A stretch of 64,000 nucleotides of DNA from Tuctoria greenei (taxonomy: Eukaryota; Streptophyta; Magnoliopsida; Poales; Poaceae). Shown here piece after piece: positions 57,436-64,000 of the stretch (the first letter of the stretch is position 1; each line of letters begins with the position of its first letter). A program made the translations under genes and the position numbers. The stretch lies in the NCBI GenBank assembly GCA_036927565.1, contig JAYESD010000001.1, forward strand, positions 253,733,097 to 253,797,096, read 5' to 3'. The notes beneath the pieces were generated by a model. The model had not been told where the DNA came from. It worked only from the letters and a program-made list of their open reading frames with translations, and made no database searches.

Positions 57436-57701
57436 CAGGCTTGAATCCACATTTCCCACCCATGAGCCCCCTCGTGCGCCATGCAATTCCCAGGGTAGCC
57501 CTACTCGACTCCCGTTCCCCATGCCATCCAATGGTCCATACAATACCAACAACACACCTAATTATTCAGCTATGTTGCACCCATATTTGGCCTTGTGGTG
57601 GCACTGTTGTCCTGCCATATTCTCGTATGGACTGGTCCTTAGATCTAAGAGCTGAGATGACCACGTCGATACTTGATCTTCATCACTTCCGATGTCCACG
57701 T
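57431..57701 (+). mobile_element. Tekay-like LTR remnant (copy C), right part
   Basis: Continues the remnant interrupted at 41466 and matches 29848 to about 30092 of copy B. It is cut again at 57701 by the chromovirus LTR; CACGT (57697-57701) is the expected target duplication, whose partner lies outside the window. Confidence 0.6.
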
Positions 57702-57855
57702 TGTGGGGACCGAAATCCCGACATCCGAGGATCTCATTGGGTGGTGTCGTGCGATGCGACACCCAACAGTGTACAAGTACAGAACGCGAATAAAGTCCAA
57801 GACGAAGTCTTTTATTTATCTTACAGTGGAAGTTTTTACAATACTAGCGTAAGGA

Positions 57856-57858
<3 letters not shown>

Positions 57859-57905
<47 letters not shown>
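57859..57905. repeat. (TA)n microsatellite
   Basis: About 23 TA units near the LTR 3' end, with no counterpart in the related LTRs at 41467 and 52021. Confidence 0.95.
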
Positions 57906-57907
<2 letters not shown>

Positions 57908-60900
57908 TAGCTACGCTCTCAGCACTAGCTATGCAAAAGCAAAGTTATCCATGCCTTGGATACTTCGCTCTAGCAGCACTCAATTATGGCGGCGTGCAGG
58001 GTTCCCACTCGGCTGTACACCCTGGAGGGGGTGCAACCTCATCATCAAATCCTTCATCAATGGTATAACCTGCAAAAACTCGTTAACTGCAAACGTGAGC
58101 ATAAGGCTCAGCAAGAATAACCCGTCTCACTTGACATATGCAAAGGAGACACTAAACATAGGTGAGGTGAAGCATAAATGACTCGCCTACAAGTGGATCC
58201 TTATAATCAAGTTTTATGTAGCAAATGACATTCTCCAGGCACGGAACATCATTGGCTCCACAATCAAATAAGAAACGCTTTACCGATGATACGACATGCC
58301 CAAAGCACATAATGCTATTACAGCTAAAGTACGGGGAAACTGTAAACTTTTAATTTTACTATCTCTAAATCATACATGGTTGCAAAGCAATAATAATTCA
58401 ATACAATATGATTGTTCTGGCTTCTTTAGTATTTACTACGTTGCCGCTTAGTGAACAAGTGGTACTCTATTACTGCGAGGGACAGTGATTGCAATCAGGA
58501 CACAACCGGACAACACGACACATACGTCGTGCGGAAGTGTCAGCGAGCACCCGTACCTACATAACACTTCAGTACTAGGCGTATATGGAAACCTTTCACG
58601 AGACACTCAAATGTCGAACCGGTCGATCCGTCACGAGCAGGAGGTCCCTGCGTGGGGCGTACTCTGACGTGCCCACCAGCGGATTTACACCTTGCTGCCC
58701 TCAACCCACACCTATAAAACGGAACGGTATGCCTCGACACCCAAGTGACCAAGCTACGTCAGTTTATTGGATTCCATTATGTTGCCGGTACAATTCAAGC
58801 TTGTCCAAAGGGGCTGCATACGGACGGGCCTTAATCGACACAGGCAGGGCTATGCGACCGAGACTCAATTCTCGCCGCTTCCTATCCATTCCTTGTCCGG
58901 TCTCAATTTCATTATGTTAATCCATTTTCTATCTAACCAATCCTGTGAGATATGTCCTACATCTCTCGCGAGTAGGTTCCAACTAATCGACTTCTACCGG
59001 ATTTTCCTATGCATTTAGCAAAGCAGTTACTACGGGTCAAATTGTAACTCGTTCCAATAAATCCCTGGGGTTTTTGGCCATGCAAGTGGAGTATCAATCA
59101 TCCTAAACTTAATGCACAATTCATATACTATTCATCATAGTGATAAAGCAAAATTTTATAAATGACTTAAATGCAAACCGGGGCTTGCCTTGTTGTAGGT
59201 CAGAATCTGAGTTAAAATTTGGAAGATGCTCTTCCAAGACTTCTCGCTCCTCCTCGACTTTGGTCACTATACGATATGCATATAATAGGTATATAAATGA
59301 CTTCGAAAATTAATCATCATCGAGACCAAAATTTTAACCCATGGTGATCATTAGATGATAGGGACCTTAATTGGCTTTGGAACTTTTAGGGTAGATACTA
59401 GGAAATATGATCAAGGCTCTTGCAAATAACATGAGATGATAAAAGTATAGTGTTGTCTCTAAAATTATGGCAAGCAATAAATTCCAAAAATTTTAAAGAA
59501 GAAACAATAGCTTGAACATAGCTGCCAGTTGATAATCATGATAGAGGAAGTGGTTATGGTTCTAGAAAAATTTGCTTCATAATTTTCTAAGCTTTGGGGA
59601 AGGAGTTATTGTATTTCTAAGTTGGCAAGAATTTCTGGATTTACTTTATAATTGAATTTCTAGCCATTAAATCAATATTTAGTTTGTAACGGAATTGGAC
59701 TAGGATAGTAGGTTAATTAAATCCAAGATTTTTACAGGAGCTAGTTTATGACTAAAGGAAGGTTCAGTTTTAATTTGGGACTTAATAAAGCAACTGAACA
59801 TCTGTAAAAATTCAATAACTAAAAAAGGAAATTGAACCATACAGAGGTTTAAACAGGAGCAATGGCTCCCAAACTTTTTCTGGTGGTCAAGAATAGGACA
59901 CTAAAGTTTTTGTGAATTTTGGGGATTTTTCCAGTGGCTATCTTATTTTCTAAAAATTGTATTTGCATTTGGAAAGATTATGTTCTATAGAATTTAACTT
60001 TGAGTTTCACAGAACCTAATTGGTACTGACAGAAACTAGAGCTCAAGCGCTTTCAAACAAAATTTGTTTAAAGATTTTTTGGAGTAGTCTACAGAGAGAT
60101 ATTCAATTTAGATATTTGAATAATTTTCTGGAATAATTTTAATAGCCCATTGGCGCCAGAATTCAAATTTCAATCGGGCGGGTCCCTTGGGCCACGTGGC
60201 GCGCTCTGGTCAATGCAACATCGTGGTCCACAGACCTATTCGCGCGCAACCGCACGGGATCCCAACCGCACCGTGATCTCGCTGCCGCTGGCAGGTGGGA
60301 TCCTACGGGGTCATCTTCTACCTCGGGCCAGTGCCTGCGCGAGGCGGCGCCCGCGGCGGTGACTCGCCGGCGAGCTCGCCGCCGGCTAAACAGACGGGCC
60401 AAACTCGCTCAAACTCGCCGCCTGGGGGTGTTTGGGGTCGCTGAGCACGACGGTGAGGTCGGTGGGACCAGAGACTCGCCGGAAGTGGTCGTGCGACGGC
60501 GGCGGCGTCGGTGAGTACTTGGGCAACCTGGAACTTGCTCCAGAGTAGCTCAAACCGCTCGGGATCTTCCTCAAAACTTTCCTGGGACGATGCTAATCAA
60601 GGAAATGGACGTGGAAGAGGAGAAAACCACCGGAAACTATGAGCTTGACGGCGAACCGAGGATTCCTCATCGGCGGCGAGCAAAACTCGATTTCCTCGGC
60701 CGTTGCTCAATAACTTTTAGGGGTTTTTGCTCAGGTAGGAGCGTTAGGACCTATAGAAACTATCTCTAAGCAATTGCAAAGAATTTTTACTTGTAGAAAC
60801 GGAATTGAAACGGAAACCTAGTGAGTTCATTCACTTCGGCCGGAAGAAAGAAGATTGATAACTTGTTCAATTCTCAACGAAAAAGGAAACGGTTTGCACC

Positions 60901-61078
60901 GAGAGTTAGAGCTTGACTAGGCGCACCTTTAAGCTGTTGGAGTCGTGGCTTGAAATGGCACGAGACGGCGGTGCACCACGGAGTAGAGGTGGGTGGCGGC
61001 GATGGCGCGGCGCGGAGATTAACTCGCGAGAGGGGGAAAACCACTGATCGGGGAGGGGAAATAAGGGAGCGGCGGCGG

Positions 61079-61087
61079 CCTTTTATA
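61079..61087 (-). promoter_or_regulatory. TATA box of the chromovirus LTR
   Basis: The minus strand reads GCTATAAAAGGCC in a GC-rich context, a strong plant core promoter match about 700 bp into the LTR. Transcription would start about 30 bp further at roughly 61050. Confidence 0.6.
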
Positions 61088-61783
61088 GCACCGCGGCAAG
61101 CTAGCACGCAGGAAGCTCGCTGGAGCTGCATGCGCGCGCACTGTCGAGCGGTCGAGCACCGGCGCAGAGATGGCATGCGGCCGACCTGATCCATTCAGCA
61201 GAGGCTGACCGGTGGGGCCCACAGGTCAGACAGGCTCTAGTAGTAGAGTCATAAATTCATTTAAAAATAGAAGATCAACTCCAAAAATCATGAAATTTGG
61301 TGGAGATGGTAAATGAATTATTCTGAACACCATGGTGAACTCAAATATTATGTTCAAAGAAGTTGGGGAAGAATTTAAAATTCAGATTTGAATTTGTTTC
61401 AAATTTGCTAAGTGCCTCAATTAAAATAGCAATTGAGTTCCTAAAATCTTGAAATTTTGCAGGTAAGCTATTAAGAGTTTTAGAAGGTCAAAGAAAAATT
61501 AAGAGCTTCTAATTTGAACATTTTTGGCAGGGCCAATTAGTACTGCACTTTAAATTGTCTCGATAAAACTTCATCCCAATAATTCTAATGTTTGAAAAGG
61601 GGTGAATAGAATCATTCTAGAATTAGTGGTAAAGTCCAATACTCAGGTTAATAAAATTTAACCATGAGTGCAAGAGAGGTTTGGATGGTATTAAGTGCAT
61701 GTGTACCACTATATTGGATTTTTAATATAGTTGATCACAAAACTCTTAACTGAATTCACATGCCATAAAAGTGGGGTTTTACA

Positions 61784-61800
61784 TTCCTCCCCCCTTAAAA
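61784..61800 (-). other. Polypurine tract of the chromovirus
   Basis: The minus strand reads TTTTAAGGGGGGAGGAA immediately before the LTR start. 'gaatctcgtcccgagatt' follows on the plus strand, as next to 46876. Confidence 0.85.
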
Positions 61801-61843
61801 GAATCTCGTCCCGAGATTACAAAAGAAGGCAAAAGGAAAAGAT

Positions 61844-62262
61844 CTAACGAACATATGTCGCTAACAAGTCCGGATAGTTCGTTCTGAGATACTCCTCGCT
61901 TTCCCACGTGGCTTCTTCAGCACTGTGGTTGCTCCACAAGACCTTGTAGAAAGGCAAGGTGCGGCTTCTTGTGGTGCGAGTCTTCTTATCGAAGATCTGA
62001 GTTGGATGCTCGGAATAAGTGAGATCTGGTTGGAGAGCTTCCAAATCTTCTATACGGACATCAGCTGGAGTTTTAAGACACTTCCGTAACTAGGAAATGT
62101 GGAATACATTATGGACCCCTGCCAGCGATGGCGGTAACTCCAATTGATATGCCACAGGTCCGCATCTTTTGATTATTGCGAACGGCCCAATAAAATATGG
62201 AGCTAGCTTTCCTCTCACTCCGAATCGATGAATGCCTTTCATCGGGGATACCCAGAGATAAA
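61844..62262 (-). pseudogene. Integrase C-terminal part and chromodomain (chromovirus pol)
   Basis: After the frameshift near 62262 the frame shows the conserved GIHRFGVRGKLAP and FIGPF blocks of the chromovirus integrase C-terminal (GPY/F) domain. An in-frame TAG at about 62091 replaces the Gln of the usual H.SQLRKC motif. The last 66 codons (62044-61844) form a chromodomain with LPFYKVLWSNHS and EATWESEEYLR. Chromodomains steer integration to particular heterochromatin marks. The pol stop lies at 61844. Confidence 0.8.
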
Positions 62263-63187
62263 CTTGATAACCTTGAAGTGAAGAGGTCGATGTCGTTTGT
62301 CCGCGTAGCTCTTCTGACGAGACTGAGCTGCTTTGATATTTGTTTGAATAATGCGTACTTGCTCTTCGGCTTCTTTTATTAAGTCGATGCCATATACCAC
62401 TCGTTCACCAGATTCGCACCAATTCAAGGGTGTGCGACACTTCCGGCCATAAAGAGCTTCATATGGCGCCATCTGGATGCTAGCCTGGTACCAGTTGTTG
62501 TACGAAAATTCCGCCAATGGTAGATGATCATCCCAATTCTTACCATGGTGGATGGCATAGGCACGGAACATATCCTCTATCACTTGATTTACCCGCTCGG
62601 TTTGTCCATCATTCTGAGGGTGATAAGCTGAGCTTCGAATCAGTTTGGTACCCAATGCATCGTGGGGATGCTCCCATAAGAGAGCAACAAAAATAGATCC
62701 ACGATCTGAAATGATAGTACGGGGTACTCCGTGTAGACACAAAATTCTGGAGATATAAAGTTATGCATACCGCTTCGCATCATAATCCACACTGACCGGT
62801 ATGGAATGAGCCGATTTGGTTAATCGGTCAACGATCACCCAAATTGAGTCGTGCTTATGGAGGGTGGAAGGCAACCCAACAATGAAATCCATGCTGATAT
62901 CCTCCCATTTCCAGGCTGGTATGCTTAAAGGTTGAAGCTGTCCTGCTGCTTTCATATGGTCGGCCTTCACTCGCCGGCACGTATCACACTCGGATACGTA
63001 TTTAGCTATTTCTCTCTTCATCCAAGTCCACCAGAACTTCTTTCTTAAATCCTGGTACATTTTTTTACTTTCCGGATGAATGGAATACTTGGATAAATGA
63101 GCTTCATCCAGTATCTTCTTTTGAAGTTCCATGTTTCAGGGTACCACTATACGGTTGTTAAACCAGAGGGTACCTTCATTGTCACTT
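62239..63187 (-). pseudogene. Integrase zinc finger and catalytic core (chromovirus pol)
   Basis: Order on the minus strand: HHCC zinc finger (63132 to about 62960, H...HP...C..C), then DFIVGLP with the first catalytic Asp, ISDRGS with the second, and the DGQTERVNQVIED block with the catalytic Glu. Breaks are a TGA at about 63137 before the zinc finger, a TAA at 62761-62763 between the first and second catalytic residues, and a frameshift near 62265. The core would join element DNA to the genome in the nucleus; this copy cannot make a whole protein. Confidence 0.88.
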
Positions 63188-64000
63188 CGGAAACATTTCA
63201 TCTCCCCCTTCTTCATTCTTTGTCGAATATGCGACATTCCTTTGTCTTTTTTTCTGAGCTGCTACAATATCATCTCTGATAGTAGGAATGAGAGCGAGAT
63301 TGTAGAGTGCCCCATATGGAATCAAGTAGAGACTCGGTTCTTCTTCTCCTTCCATTGAGGTAATGGAAAGATTGTTGACATGGGACTTGCGGCTTAGTGC
63401 ATCTGCCACTATATTTGCTTTGCCTGGATGGTAGTGGATCTCAATCTCATAGTCCTTGATTAATTCTAACCATCTCTGTTGTCGCATATTCAAATCCTTC
63501 TGGGTGAAAATGTATTTCAAGCTCTTGTGATCAGTGTAGAGGTGTACTAGATTACCCAGTAAATAATGCCTCCACATCTTCAATGCTAGTACCACAGCAG
63601 CGAGCTCGAGATCATGAGTCGGGTAGTGCTGCTCATGGTTCCGAAGCTGCCGTGATCCATATGCGATCACTCTTCGCTCTTGCATCAAAACACAACCCAA
63701 ACCAATCCAAGATGCGTCGCAATAGACATCAAATGATTTGGTTGTGTCTGGTTGGGCTAAAACTGGTGCCGTTGTAAGGTGTTTCACCAATGCTTTGAAA
63801 CCTGCCTCACATACCTCAGTCCATACATACTTCTGCCCTTTTTTAAGAAGTTCTGTCATTGGTTTAGCTATCTTGGAGAAATTGGGTATAAACCTTCGGT
63901 AATATCCTGCTAAACCCAGGAAACTTCGGACTTCATGTACAGACATTGTAGACTCCCATTTGAGGACTTGCTTGATCTTTCTTGGATGAACTGCAATCCC
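63182..64000 (-). pseudogene. End of reverse transcriptase and RNase H (chromovirus pol)
   Basis: An open frame from the window edge to 63182 starts with the RT thumb region (VRSFLGLAGYYRRFI) and the full RNase H. Acidic active-site residues are present in YCDAS, HDLELAA, YTDHKSL and VADALSR. A frameshift near 63190 puts the integrase part in another frame. The RT catalytic YxDD lies outside the window. RNase H removes the RNA template during reverse transcription in the particle. Confidence 0.9.

Larger units (their letters stand above)
57702..61783 (-). repeat. 3' LTR of the chromovirus (4082 bp)
   Basis: Minus-strand TGTAAAACCCC to ...GGTCCCCACA. A TATA box at 61079-61087 would put U3 at about 0.7 kb and R/U5 at more than 3 kb, with a GC-rich segment (about 61220-60150) after the promoter. 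59200-60130 is AT-rich without recognisable features. The 'atgcaaaccggggcttgcc' block near 59170 marks the end of homology with the non-autonomous LTR. Confidence 0.85.
57702..64000 (-). mobile_element. Tekay/Del-like chromovirus, 3' part
   Basis: On the minus strand the window holds the 3' LTR (61783-57702), polypurine tract and the end of pol with RNase H, integrase and a chromodomain; the rest lies beyond 64000. The domain order RT-RNase H-integrase-chromodomain defines Ty3/gypsy chromoviruses. Pol is interrupted several times, so this copy is inactive. It shares LTR sequence with the neighbouring non-autonomous element. Confidence 0.9.

Overview
The window is repeat-rich nuclear DNA from a plant, almost certainly a grass. 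The evidence is CACTA transposons with 3-bp target duplications, a Tekay/Del-type chromovirus with a C-terminal chromodomain, a copia element with a UBN2-type gag, a fossil of the plant 'putative gypsy type transposon' ORF, and long (CA/TG)n tracts. I found no convincing cellular gene, rRNA or tRNA. Almost every base can be assigned to a transposable element or to a duplicated composite of elements. A run of exactly 100 N (31439-31538) marks an assembly gap.

The left 41 kb is built from direct-orientation copies of one composite unit of about 9-10 kb: copy A (1414-10740), a fragment A' (12844-14269), copy B (19236-30092) and copy C (31539-41466, continuing at 57431-57701). Inside the unit, in order, are a GT-microsatellite cassette (tandemly doubled in A and C, single in B), the left arm of a ~0.5-kb inverted repeat, a ~1.6-kb non-autonomous CACTA element (CACTA1), a smaller inverted repeat with TG/CA-rich arms, a fossil Ty3/gypsy protease fused to unrecognised coding remnants, a promoter-like stretch, the right arm of the inverted repeat, and the left end of a second CACTA element (CACTA2). 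CACTA1 and CACTA2 sit at the same positions in A, B and C, so they were there before the unit was duplicated. Later events distinguish the copies: CACTA3 (25382-26756) is only in B, a Tekay-type solo LTR (10746-12843) joins A to A', and a truncated gypsy-type element (14270-19235) joins A' to B. Neither of these two joining elements has matching flanks, which points to recombination or deletion at element ends. Copy B runs into a remnant Tekay-like LTR and then a copia gag/PBS/LTR fragment that stops at the gap.

The right part is dominated by two minus-strand LTR elements inserted 271 bp apart in the Tekay-like LTR remnant of copy C. The first (41467-57430) is structurally complete, with two 5.4-kb LTRs, ACTAG target duplications, an initiator-Met-tRNA primer site and a polypurine tract. 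It has no gag or pol. Its internal domain carries a very degenerate but regular ~191-bp tandem array (about 49180-50900). Its LTRs differ at about 36 positions by my eye count, so it is young. The second (57702 to beyond 64000) is a Tekay-like chromovirus whose pol (RNase H, integrase, chromodomain) is broken by stops and frameshifts. The two share LTR ends, about 1.1 kb of LTR sequence and a similar polypurine region. This suggests that the first is a non-autonomous partner mobilised by proteins of the second family.

The most interesting signals are the 191-bp array in the non-autonomous element, the multiplied composite unit with its captured coding fragments, and the excess of TAG stops in the fossils, which fits decay of methylated CHG cytosines.
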